Counted from the first letter of the stretch, positions 1 through 5,678 are shown. The stretch is 6,174 nucleotides of DNA from an uncultured Clostridium sp. (GCA_945946715.1 CAMEWU010000143.1:1-6174), one strand, 5' to 3'. Program-made: numbers and translations. Notes: generated by a model from the letters alone, not told the origin.

Positions 1-1
1 A

Positions 2-145
2 AAAGAAATGACACGTGTATGCTACTGCATGAGCAGTGTATTAGACGGATTACTGCAGCAAGGATGCAATCATACTGTGCCGGCCGCAAAGGAGAAATTA
101 GACAAATATCTAAACCAGAAGGCACATGATCAGTTTGATGAATAA
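2..145 (+). CDS. Unrecognised small phage-region protein, possibly 5' partial
   Basis: An open frame enters at the left edge and ends at a TAA at 143-145. The first ATG in it is at 8, giving a 45-residue product. No upstream sequence is available to check a ribosome site, so the true start may lie outside the window. The peptide is charged towards its C-terminus (AKEKLDKYLNQ, then an acidic DQFDE end), has three cysteines, and has no membrane segment. I do not recognise the family. It ends 23 bases before the holin start and runs the same way, so it probably belongs to the late phage operon with the lysis genes. The call rests on the open frame and context only. Confidence 0.5.
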   Translation, partial: KEMTRVCYCMSSVLDGLLQQGCNHTVPAAKEKLDKYLNQKAHDQFDE

Positions 146-154
146 TATATTATG

Positions 155-160
155 AAAGGA
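155..160 (+). promoter_or_regulatory. Ribosome binding site deciding the holin start
   Basis: AAAGGA lies here, 8 bases before the ATG at 169. The upstream in-frame ATG codons at 160 and 163 overlap or directly abut this site and so cannot use it, which favours 169. Confidence 0.6.
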
Positions 161-168
161 TGATGAAC

Positions 169-465
169 ATGGAAGTAATAATGAACTATGTGAAGCCGGA
201 GCTGATAGTAGTAGCTATCGTACTATACTTCGTAGGTTTGGCACTAAAGAAGACAGAACGGGTATCAGATAAATATATTCCGTCCATTTTGGGCATTATT
301 GGAATTGCAAATGCATTAATTTATGTGTTTGCTGTATCGTTGCCATTTGAAAACGCAGGAGCAGTCTTGATGGCGATTTTTACAGCCATAGTGCAAGGAA
401 TTCTTTGTGCCGGATTAAGTACGTATGCAAATCAGATTTGGAAGCAACTTGGAAAGAATGAATAG
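169..465 (+). CDS. Phage holin, Hol44-like (holin superfamily V)
   Basis: This is a 98-residue membrane protein expected to form lesions in the cytoplasmic membrane at the end of the phage cycle, letting the endolysin reach the peptidoglycan. Three hydrophobic stretches are visible at about residues 11-26, 38-57 and 62-84, with a charged loop (KKTERVSDKY) after the first and a charged tail ending KQLGKNE. The pattern YVKPEL, DKYIP, LGIIGI and FTAIVQGILCAG matches what I know of the Hol44 family (Phage_holin_5_2), and the length is normal for it. The start at 169 is chosen because AAAGGA sits 8 bases upstream; ATG codons at 160, 163 and 181 share the frame. The endolysin gene follows closely, giving the usual holin-endolysin cassette. 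The holin role is inferred from family resemblance and position. Confidence 0.88.
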   Translation: MEVIMNYVKPELIVVAIVLYFVGLALKKTERVSDKYIPSILGIIGIANALIYVFAVSLPFENAGAVLMAIFTAIVQGILCAGLSTYANQIWKQLGKNE

Positions 466-473
466 AAAGGAAT

Positions 474-479
474 AGGTGA
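474..479 (+). promoter_or_regulatory. Ribosome binding site deciding the endolysin start
   Basis: AGGTGA sits 5 bases before the ATG at 485, and an AGAAAGGA at 464-471 lies just upstream. The GTG at 476, in the same frame, falls inside AGGTGA. The ATG at 485 is therefore preferred, although the GTG could pair with the upstream AAAGGA at a short 4-base spacing. Confidence 0.5.
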
Positions 480-484
480 CATAT

Positions 485-1462
485 ATGGAAAAAATTAAAG
501 TTATTGATGTATCAAAGCATCAGGGTAATATTAACTGGGATAAAGTAGCCGGTGATGGTGTTGTTGCTGCCATCATTCGTTGCGGATACGGTGACGATAT
601 AGCATCACAGGACGATTCTCAGTGGTCACGTAATGTAGCCGAAGCGAAGAGAGTTGGAATTAAGATTGGAGCATATCTTTATTCATATGCAACAAGTGTC
701 GCGCACGCTCAGAGTGAAGCCAATCACGCAATCAGACTTCTGAAAGGAATTCAGTTAGATTATCCAGTATACTATGACCTTGAAGATAACAACACAGTAG
801 GAAAGTGCAGTAAGTCAGTAATTGGTGATATGGCAGAGGTATTCTGTAATGCATTATCGAATGCTGGTTATAAAGTTGGAATCTATGCAAACAAATACTG
901 GTTCACTTCTATTCTGACAGACCATAGATTCAAGAAATGGGATAAATGGGTGGCACAGTATAATTCAGAATGCACGTATTCCGGAGAATATCAAGCATGG
1001 CAGTATTCTTATGAAGGAAAAGTGAATGGAATTGTTGGTAGTGTGGATATGAGCTGGTTCTATAAAGATTACGCTGGAGATTATTATGTAGCTCCGTCAG
1101 CTCCTCAGGAGAACCTTCCGAATATCAGCGGATATGTCGGAACATCAATCGTAGCTGCATTAAACCAGTTTGGCTTCAACTCATCTTATGAATATCGTTC
1201 ACAGCTGGCTGAAAAAGTTGGAATTAGTAATTACAAAGGAACTGCTGAACAGAATCTGGAATTGATTCGAAAACTTGGCGGAACAGTACAGCAGGAACAG
1301 ATATCAAATCATTCATATACGGAGTATGTTGTGAAGAAGGGTGACACGTTGAGCGGAATTGCTAAGAGATACTACACAAATTATCAGGCATTGGCTCAGT
1401 ATAACCGTATTGCTGATCCAAATCGCATATACGTAGGTCAGAAGATTAGAATTCCTGCATAG
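485..1462 (+). CDS. Phage endolysin: GH25 lysozyme with wall-binding-like module and LysM
   Basis: This 325-residue protein should cut the beta-1,4 bond between N-acetylmuramic acid and N-acetylglucosamine in the host wall. Residues about 4-195 form a glycoside hydrolase family 25 domain. It starts with IDVSKHQG (D8), has the acidic YYDLED motif (D98 and E100) in the middle, and ends with WQYSY and the VDMSWFY strand (D188); these acidic residues sit where the family keeps its active site. Residues about 213-266 (GYVGTSIVAALNQFG, then YKGTAEQN) resemble the short C-terminal module of some phage lysins (Amidase02_C-like), a less certain match. Residues about 281-324 are a LysM peptidoglycan-binding repeat (YVVKKGDTLSGIAKRYY to VGQKIRIP). 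There is no signal peptide, as expected for holin-dependent release. A GTG at 476 would add three residues. It directly follows the holin gene and is the last phage gene visible. Confidence 0.93.
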   Translation: MEKIKVIDVSKHQGNINWDKVAGDGVVAAIIRCGYGDDIASQDDSQWSRNVAEAKRVGIKIGAYLYSYATSVAHAQSEANHAIRLLKGIQLDYPVYYDLEDNNTVGKCSKSVIGDMAEVFCNALSNAGYKVGIYANKYWFTSILTDHRFKKWDKWVAQYNSECTYSGEYQAWQYSYEGKVNGIVGSVDMSWFYKDYAGDYYVAPSAPQENLPNISGYVGTSIVAALNQFGFNSSYEYRSQLAEKVGISNYKGTAEQNLELIRKLGGTVQQEQISNHSYTEYVVKKGDTLSGIAKRYYTNYQALAQYNRIADPNRIYVGQKIRIPA

Positions 1463-1477
1463 TTGCGACGTCGCAAC
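1462..1477. repeat. Perfect 16-bp palindrome at the endolysin stop
   Basis: GTTGCGACGTCGCAAC equals its own reverse complement, and its first base is the last base of the endolysin TAG. With no loop it is more likely a binding site for a dimeric protein than a terminator. Its half-site GTCGCAAC resembles the GTAGCAA copies at 1529-1547. Confidence 0.75.
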
Positions 1478-1485
1478 AGTAAAAG

Positions 1486-1508
1486 GAGCCGGCATTATTA
1501 ACCGGCTC
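1486..1508. terminator. GC-rich hairpin after the lysis genes, possible weak terminator
   Basis: GAGCCGG at 1486-1492 pairs perfectly with CCGGCTC at 1502-1508 across a 9-base loop. On the + strand no run of T follows, so intrinsic termination of the lysis operon would be poor. On the - strand the stem is followed by CTTTT (complement of 1481-1485), so it could stop transcripts arriving from the right. The hairpin is clear; its role is inferred. Confidence 0.5.
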
Positions 1509-1526
1509 AGACAATTGGCAAATATC

Positions 1527-1546
1527 AGGTAGCAAAAAGGTAGCAA
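1527..1546 (+). repeat. Tandem pair of AGGTAGCAA direct repeats
   Basis: AGGTAGCAA occurs at 1527-1535 and again at 1538-1546, a period of 11 bases or about one helical turn, so a protein could bind both copies on one DNA face. The core GTAGCAA differs by one base from the half-site of the palindrome at 1462-1477. Short repeats of this sort near a phage end can be arm-type integrase or excisionase sites, but that role is inferred. Confidence 0.55.
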
Positions 1547-1616
1547 CATACTGTGTTTTGTTATGATTCTATAAACATAATAAATGCTGAAAAAGCTTGA
1601 TTTCAAAGGAAATTTT

Positions 1617-1642
1617 ATTGTTTAGTTTCAACGAAACACAAT
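1617..1642. repeat. Imperfect inverted repeat in the junction region
   Basis: ATTGT (1617-1621) and GTTTC (1625-1629) pair with GAAAC (1633-1637) and ACAAT (1638-1642), around a 3-base centre AAC and with a 3-base bulge TTA. It is A/T-rich and placed where a recombinase core site would be expected. Dyads of this size also arise by chance in A/T-rich DNA, so no function is claimed. Confidence 0.3.
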
Positions 1643-1679
1643 TAAAGATGCCAGTTGCCCGCATTTGCTTAAGGTTTGA

Positions 1680-1709
1680 AGCTCCTTGGAGAAATCCAAG
1701 GGGCTTTTT
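1680..1709 (+). terminator. Intrinsic terminator of a displaced upstream transcript
   Basis: An 11-bp stem (1680-1690 with 1695-1705, one G-T wobble) closes on a GAAA loop and is followed by five Ts at 1705-1709. It points rightwards and ends 14 bases before the LysR-gene promoter, so it protects that promoter from read-through. No gene directly upstream obviously needs it other than the distant lysis operon. Confidence 0.85.
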
Positions 1710-1722
1710 GTGTACTGGGTCA

Positions 1723-1749
1723 TTGACAAATCTGTAAAAAGCATATAAT
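1723..1749 (+). promoter_or_regulatory. Sigma-A type promoter of the LysR-family gene
   Basis: TTGACA at 1723-1728 and TATAAT at 1744-1749 are both perfect consensus hexamers, separated by 15 bases, which is a little short of the usual 17. A start near 1756 would give a leader of about 67 bases before the ATG at 1823. Confidence 0.75.
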
Positions 1750-1822
1750 GTATTCCTATGAAATGAGTATGAAATTAGTAGAAAAATCGTATAACGAATA
1801 CATATAGAAGCGGAGAAATCAA

Positions 1823-2734
1823 ATGACACTTGCACAATTAAGATATGCCATTACAGTTGCCAATGCAAGTTCCATGAATGAAGCGGCACGGAATTTGTTC
1901 ATTTCCCAACCCAGCCTGTCAGCGGCGATTAAAGACTTAGAAGAAGAAATCGGTGTGGAGCTATTTCGGCGGACCAACCGGGGAATTTCTGTTACGCCGG
2001 AAGGAGAAGAATTCATTGGGTATGCCAGACAGGTGGTAGAGCAGTATCAGTTAATTGAAACCAAATATGTCAATAAGGAACAGGTAAAGAAAAAGTTCAG
2101 TGTATCCATGCAGCATTATACTTTTGCAGTGAATGCCTTTGTAGAAATGGTAAAACAGTTTGGAATGGATAAATATGAATTTGCTGTACATGAAACGAAA
2201 ACATATGATGTAATATCGGATGTAAAGAATTACAAAAGTGAGATCGGCATCCTGTATATCAATGATTTTAACCGGCAGGTATTGACCAAGCTGTTTCATG
2301 AATACAATCTGGAATTTCATGAATTATTGGAATGTGGGATTTATGTATATATGTGGAAGGGACATCCGCTGGCAAACCAAAAGGAAATAGCACTGGAAGA
2401 ATTGGCAGAGTATCCATGCCTGTCCTTTGAACAGGGAAATTACAATTCCTTTTATTTTGCAGAAGAGGTATTAAGCACCTACGATTACAAACAGTTGATT
2501 AAAGCGAATGACAGGGCGACTTTGTTAAATCTTATGGTAGGCTTGAATGGATATACATTATGCTCCGGTATTATTTGTGAAGATTTGAATGGTTCCGATT
2601 ATTGTGCAATCAAGTTAAAATCCGATGAAGTGATGACCATAGGCTATCTGGTAAGAAAAGGAGTAGCAATCAGTAAATTAGGGCAAAAATACATAGAGGA
2701 AATATCAAAATATAAGGATAAAGGGCTTCGATAA
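1823..2734 (+). CDS. LysR-family transcriptional regulator
   Basis: This 303-residue protein has the normal length and layout of a LysR-type regulator. Residues about 1-60 form the winged helix-turn-helix: MTLAQLRYAITVANASSMNEAARNLFISQPSLSAAIKDLE is cut here into its parts, with SMNEAARNLFISQPSLSAAI as the recognition core and ELFRRTNRGISVTPEG as the wing. Residues about 61-85 form the linker helix, and residues about 92-295 should be the two-lobed effector-binding domain. The ATG at 1823 has CGGAG 7 bases upstream. It sits directly before a cystathionine-enzyme operon on the same strand but is separated from it by its own terminator, so it is a separate transcript. By position it probably controls that operon, and O-acetylserine or a related sulfur metabolite would be a reasonable ligand, as for CysB- and CmbR-like regulators. 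Target and ligand are inferred; the sequence does not show them. Confidence 0.93.
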   Translation: MTLAQLRYAITVANASSMNEAARNLFISQPSLSAAIKDLEEEIGVELFRRTNRGISVTPEGEEFIGYARQVVEQYQLIETKYVNKEQVKKKFSVSMQHYTFAVNAFVEMVKQFGMDKYEFAVHETKTYDVISDVKNYKSEIGILYINDFNRQVLTKLFHEYNLEFHELLECGIYVYMWKGHPLANQKEIALEELAEYPCLSFEQGNYNSFYFAEEVLSTYDYKQLIKANDRATLLNLMVGLNGYTLCSGIICEDLNGSDYCAIKLKSDEVMTIGYLVRKGVAISKLGQKYIEEISKYKDKGLR

Positions 2735-2741
2735 TGAGTGA

Positions 2742-2784
2742 ACTGCAGGTTATAGATTTTAACTATAACTTGCAGTATTTTTTT
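2742..2784 (+). terminator. Intrinsic terminator after the LysR-family gene
   Basis: A 14-bp stem (2742-2755 with 2763-2776, one G-T wobble) with a 7-base loop is followed by seven Ts at 2778-2784. It lies 7 bases after the regulator's stop codon and separates it from the next operon. Confidence 0.93.
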
Positions 2785-2788
2785 GGTA

Positions 2789-2818
2789 TTATCACATTTT
2801 GTTTCAAGTCTATATACT
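2789..2818 (+). promoter_or_regulatory. Candidate promoter and LysR-type site before the transsulfuration operon
   Basis: TATACT at 2813-2818 is a fair -10 element. The best -35 is the poor TTATCA at 2789-2794 with an 18-base spacer, as expected for a promoter that needs an activator. A small dyad, AAGT (2806-2809) and ACTT (2816-2819), lies inside a T-N11-A arrangement (T2804, A2816) of the kind LysR-type proteins often bind, and ACTTAAGT at 2816-2823 is itself palindromic. All of these are weak individually. The leader from a start near 2825 to the ATG is only about 50 bases, too short for an S-box or T-box. Confidence 0.4.
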
Positions 2819-2874
2819 TAAGTCAAAGACAACTGGAAATAGGAACAGAAAAGTTGAAGTAAAGGAGAGATAAA

Positions 2875-4032
2875 ATGGGATATTCAATTGAAACAAAGTG
2901 TTTGCATTTAGAAAAAGAAACAGAGATTCAGGATATATATGGAGCAGTCAGCTTTCCAATTTTTCAGACGGCTACCTTTGCACATAAGGGAGTAGGAGAA
3001 AGTACCGGATATGATTACACTCGGTTACAGAATCCAACCAGAGAGCAGGTAGAACGAATCATAGCCGGTTTGGAGGGTGGCATAGATGCATTAGCATTTT
3101 CCAGTGGTATGGCAGCAATCTCTGCATTAATGGAATTATTTGCTCCGGGGGACCATATTATTGTAGATGCTGATTTATATGGAGGAAGTGTACGGTTATT
3201 TCAGAATATCAGTACTAAGAATGGTATTCAGTTTTCCCGTGTAGACTGTAGTAAAGAAGATGTTCGATGTTATTTGAAAGAAAACACAAAAGCAATATAT
3301 GTAGAAACTCCAACCAATCCTATGATGGGGGTTATTGATATTCAGGAACGGAGTAAGATTGCAAAAGAACGGAACCTGTTATTGATTGTAGATAATACAT
3401 TTTTATCTCCGTATTTTCAGAATCCGTTAAAACTGGGTGCCGATATCGTAGTCCATAGCGGCACAAAGTTTATTGGGGGGCATAATGATACCCTTGCCGG
3501 TTTTTTGGTTACAGCCAATACAGAACTGCTGGAAAAATTAAGGTTTATTATTAAGACTACCGGAGCAGGTTTGTCTCCATTTGACAGCTGGCTGATTCTG
3601 CGGGGAGTGAAAACTCTGGCACTTCGAATGGAGAAAGCACAGGAAAATGCAATGAAAATCGTTCAATGGCTGGAAAAACAAAAGCAGGTGACAAAGGTGA
3701 TTTATCCTGGTTTGTCATCCCATCCCGGCTATGAAATCATGAAAAAGCAAAGCAGAGGATTTGGTTCTATGGTGACCTTTGAGGTTGAAAGTGAAGCCTT
3801 TGCTTTGGCAGTTCTTCGAAATGTAAAATTAATCCGGTTTGCAGAAAGTCTGGGAGGTACAGAAACCCTGATTACATATCCGGTGACACAAACTCATGCA
3901 GATGTACCGAAAGAACAGTTAGAACAAAACGGTATTACCAATCGTGTGCTGCGTTTGTCGGTGGGAATTGAGGGAACAGAGGATTTATTACAGGAATTTG
4001 AACGGGTATTCCAAGTTGCCTCAAAAGAGTGA
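2875..4032 (+). CDS. Cys/Met-metabolism PLP enzyme, probable cystathionine gamma-synthase
   Basis: This 385-residue, full-length enzyme of the Cys_Met_Meta_PP family is cytosolic and needs pyridoxal phosphate. The Schiff-base lysine is K198 in HSGTKFIGGHND, the same number as in E. coli cystathionine gamma-synthase. Other family landmarks are YDYTR (Y48, R50), SSGMAA (from S76), DLYGGSVR (Y102, R107), ETPTNP (N148), VDNTF (D173), AESLGG (S325) and the carboxylate-binding R360 in LRLSVGIE. The cysteine typical of methionine gamma-lyases after YG is absent: YGG is present instead. D47 and E324 sit where the gamma-synthase and gamma-lyase acidic pair is found. Most likely it joins cysteine to an activated homoserine to make cystathionine. 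Cystathionine gamma-lyase or O-acetylhomoserine sulfhydrylase activity cannot be excluded. The ATG has AAAGGAG 7 bases upstream. It heads a two-gene operon with the beta-lyase 37 bases downstream. Confidence 0.9.
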   Translation: MGYSIETKCLHLEKETEIQDIYGAVSFPIFQTATFAHKGVGESTGYDYTRLQNPTREQVERIIAGLEGGIDALAFSSGMAAISALMELFAPGDHIIVDADLYGGSVRLFQNISTKNGIQFSRVDCSKEDVRCYLKENTKAIYVETPTNPMMGVIDIQERSKIAKERNLLLIVDNTFLSPYFQNPLKLGADIVVHSGTKFIGGHNDTLAGFLVTANTELLEKLRFIIKTTGAGLSPFDSWLILRGVKTLALRMEKAQENAMKIVQWLEKQKQVTKVIYPGLSSHPGYEIMKKQSRGFGSMVTFEVESEAFALAVLRNVKLIRFAESLGGTETLITYPVTQTHADVPKEQLEQNGITNRVLRLSVGIEGTEDLLQEFERVFQVASKE

Positions 4033-4069
4033 GAATGATATCAGTTGGAAATAGAAAAGGAGGATAATC

Positions 4070-5257
4070 ATGGGAGAAAAGAATCTGGATTTTGATAGCG
4101 TAATTGACCGAAAACATACAAATTCATTGAAATATGATTTTGCAAAGCGACGGGGAATGCCGGAAGATGTGTTGCCTCTATGGGTAGCCGATATGGATTT
4201 TAGAATTTCATCCTATATCCAGGAGGCAATTATAAAACAGGCGGAGCATGGTATCTATGGATATACGGAATCAAAAGAGGAATACTTCGAAGCGGTTCGT
4301 GGCTGGATGAAACGGCATTATGATTGGGATGTTGATATTCATTGGTTAATTAAGACTCCCGGCATTGTATTTGCTTTAGCGATGGCAATTAAAGCGTATA
4401 CAGAGGATGGGGATGGAGTAATGATTCAACAACCGGTATATTATCCTTTTAGTGAAGTGATAGTAGATAACCACCGGAAGCTGATTGATAATACGTTAGT
4501 GCAGGATGAAGATGGAATCTATCATATGGATTTTGAGGATTTTGAAACAAAGATTGTGCGGGAAAAGGTAAAGCTGTTTATTTTATGTAACCCCCACAAT
4601 CCGGTAGGAAGGGCTTGGACCAGAGAGGAACTGGAACAGGTTGGAGAGATTTGCCAAAAGCATCATGTGATTGTGGTCAGTGATGAGATTCATGCAGATT
4701 TTACTTATGGCGAAAAGCATTTGGTATTCAGTAATTTAAAGCAGGAGTATCAGAACTTTACCATTACCTGCACATCTCCAAGTAAGACCTTTAATATTGC
4801 AGGACTTCAGATATCGAATATCTTTATACCTAATCGTGAGCTTCGGCATCAATTTCGCAAGCAGGTAGATGCAGCAGGTTACAGTCAGGTGAATGCTGTT
4901 GGTCTGGCGGCTTGTGAAGCAGCCTATTTATATGGGGATGAATGGCTGGAGGCAGTCCGGCAGTATATTCAGGAAAATATTCAGTTTACAAAGCACTATT
5001 TGGAGCAGAATATTCCTCAGATAAAAATGAGTGAACCGGAAGCAACCTATCTGGTATGGTTGGATTGTAGAGGATTGGGTCTCTGCAACAGGGATTTGGA
5101 AGATTTAATTATTAATCGGGCAGGCTTGTGGCTGGATAGTGGTGCTATATTTGGTAAGGCTGGAAGCGGATTCCAAAGAATCAATGTAGCTTGTCCAAGG
5201 GCTACGTTAGAGACTGCATTGGGAAAACTGGCAGAAGCAGTAAAATCACTGCCTTAG
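4070..5257 (+). CDS. patB: MalY/PatB-family cystathionine beta-lyase (fold-type I PLP enzyme)
   Basis: This 395-residue protein is of normal length for the MalY/PatB branch of class I/II aminotransferase-like enzymes. It probably splits cystathionine into homocysteine, pyruvate and ammonia, and such enzymes often also release sulfide from cysteine. Landmarks are LPLWVADMDF (35-44) near the N-terminus, GIYGYTE (61-67), QQPVYYPF (120-127), CNPHNPVGRAW (173-183), SDEIHADF with D205 facing the cofactor ring nitrogen, the Schiff-base K239 in SPSKTFNIAGLQ, and R370 in FQRINVACPR for the substrate carboxylate. The ATG has a near-perfect AAGGAGG 6 bases upstream. It follows the gamma-synthase-like gene by 37 bases without a terminator, so the two are co-transcribed and form a route from cysteine to homocysteine. 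A MalY-like regulatory side role is possible but nothing here shows it. Confidence 0.9.
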   Translation: MGEKNLDFDSVIDRKHTNSLKYDFAKRRGMPEDVLPLWVADMDFRISSYIQEAIIKQAEHGIYGYTESKEEYFEAVRGWMKRHYDWDVDIHWLIKTPGIVFALAMAIKAYTEDGDGVMIQQPVYYPFSEVIVDNHRKLIDNTLVQDEDGIYHMDFEDFETKIVREKVKLFILCNPHNPVGRAWTREELEQVGEICQKHHVIVVSDEIHADFTYGEKHLVFSNLKQEYQNFTITCTSPSKTFNIAGLQISNIFIPNRELRHQFRKQVDAAGYSQVNAVGLAACEAAYLYGDEWLEAVRQYIQENIQFTKHYLEQNIPQIKMSEPEATYLVWLDCRGLGLCNRDLEDLIINRAGLWLDSGAIFGKAGSGFQRINVACPRATLETALGKLAEAVKSLP

Positions 5258-5267
5258 ATAGAGTCGA

Positions 5268-5305
5268 CAGGGCATATCGGTAGTTATCGATGTGCCTGAA
5301 ATTTT
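5268..5305 (+). terminator. Probable terminator of the transsulfuration operon
   Basis: An imperfect stem pairs 5268-5279 with 5288-5298, with one bulged G and one G-T wobble; it can extend by two pairs to a 4-base loop. It is followed by AAATTTTA with four Ts at 5302-5305. The U-tract is modest, so some read-through towards csoR is possible. It lies 10 bases after the stop codon. Confidence 0.6.
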
Positions 5306-5308
5306 ATA

Positions 5309-5337
5309 TTGCAATATACCCCCACGGGGTATATAAT
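5309..5337 (+). promoter_or_regulatory. csoR-copA promoter
   Basis: TTGCAA at 5309-5314 and a consensus TATAAT at 5332-5337 are separated by exactly 17 bases. Transcription should begin near 5344, leaving a leader of about 30 bases. The CsoR operator fills the spacer and overlaps both hexamers, so repressor binding would block polymerase directly. Confidence 0.8.
5314..5334. promoter_or_regulatory. CsoR operator
   Basis: ATATACCCC (5314-5322) and GGGGTATAT (5326-5334) form a perfect 9-bp inverted repeat around a CAC centre. This matches the known CsoR operator style, a TACCCC/GGGGTA dyad. It lies in the promoter spacer directly ahead of the csoR gene, implying autoregulation with release on copper binding. 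Confidence 0.88.
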
Positions 5338-5372
5338 ATGACCCAAATAACTATATATGGGAGGAATTAATT

Positions 5373-5678
5373 GTGCCGGAAAATAAAGAATGTTGTTGCC
5401 ATAAAACGAAAGAACGTTCCCAACAGGAGTATAAGGATTTAATTCACCGACTGAACCGGATAGAAGGACAGATTCGTGGAATTAAAGGCATGGTAGAAAA
5501 GGATGCATATTGTACGGATATTTTGGTACAGGTTTCGGCTGTCAATGCTGCATTAAATAGTTTTAATAAAGTTTTGCTGGCAAATCACATAAAAACCTGT
5601 GTAACCAGAGATATTAAAGATGGGAAAGAAGAAACCGTTGATGAGTTGGTTGAAACATTGCAAAAATTAATGCGTTAG
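5373..5678 (+). CDS. csoR: CsoR copper-sensing repressor
   Basis: This 101-residue all-helical repressor of the CsoR/RcnR (DUF156) family binds its operator as the apo form and releases it on binding Cu(I). The copper ligands are visible as C47 (AYCTDIL), H72 and C76 (NHIKTC), each exactly 11 residues beyond the M. tuberculosis positions C36, H61 and C65. LIHRLNRIEGQIRGIKGM (23-40) is the family's conserved, positively charged first helix. The Cys-His-Cys set argues for copper rather than the nickel (RcnR) or sulfide (CstR) branches. The start is a GTG with GGAGG 8 bases upstream. The N-terminus carries an unusual CCCH run (7-10) before the folded core. A matching operator lies in its promoter and a copper ATPase gene follows 67 bases downstream, supporting the assignment. 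Confidence 0.95.
   Translation: MPENKECCCHKTKERSQQEYKDLIHRLNRIEGQIRGIKGMVEKDAYCTDILVQVSAVNAALNSFNKVLLANHIKTCVTRDIKDGKEETVDELVETLQKLMR

Larger units (their letters stand above)
1463..1822. other. Gene-free prophage/chromosome junction region
   Basis: No frame in these 360 bases has a credible ribosome site or family resemblance. The first part carries a palindrome, a hairpin and short repeated motifs next to the last phage gene. The last part carries a strong terminator followed by the promoter and leader of the LysR-type gene, which look like ordinary host chromosome. The phage attachment site is inferred to lie between, roughly 1550-1680. That terminator stops a + strand transcript whose gene is not here, consistent with an original upstream neighbour displaced by insertion. 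I see no tRNA: the piece near 1671-1685 looks superficially like a T-arm but has a 9-base loop. Confidence 0.5.

Noticed and set aside
1558..1583. TTGTTATG/CATAATAA inverted repeat as a recombinase core
   Set aside because: It has an A/T-rich 8-bp arm with one mismatch and is easily expected by chance in this composition. Nothing marks it as the crossover site.
1313..1606. Reverse-strand frame of 97 codons over the endolysin end and junction
   Set aside because: It overlaps the LysM coding region in antisense, has no family resemblance and spans the palindrome and hairpin.
1660..1709. tRNA 3' end as the attachment site
   Set aside because: The T-arm-like piece has a 9-base loop rather than 7, and no acceptor or anticodon stem could be built around it.
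1569..1835. Reverse-strand frame of 88 codons across the junction
   Set aside because: It runs through the terminator and LysR promoter on the opposite strand, has low-complexity composition and no recognisable motif.
1819..2320. Two reverse-strand frames inside the LysR-family gene
   Set aside because: Both are antisense shadows of a well-supported gene and have no motif of their own.
3935..4117. Reverse-strand frame of 60 codons between the two PLP-enzyme genes
   Set aside because: It covers the end of one gene and the start of the next in antisense and resembles nothing.
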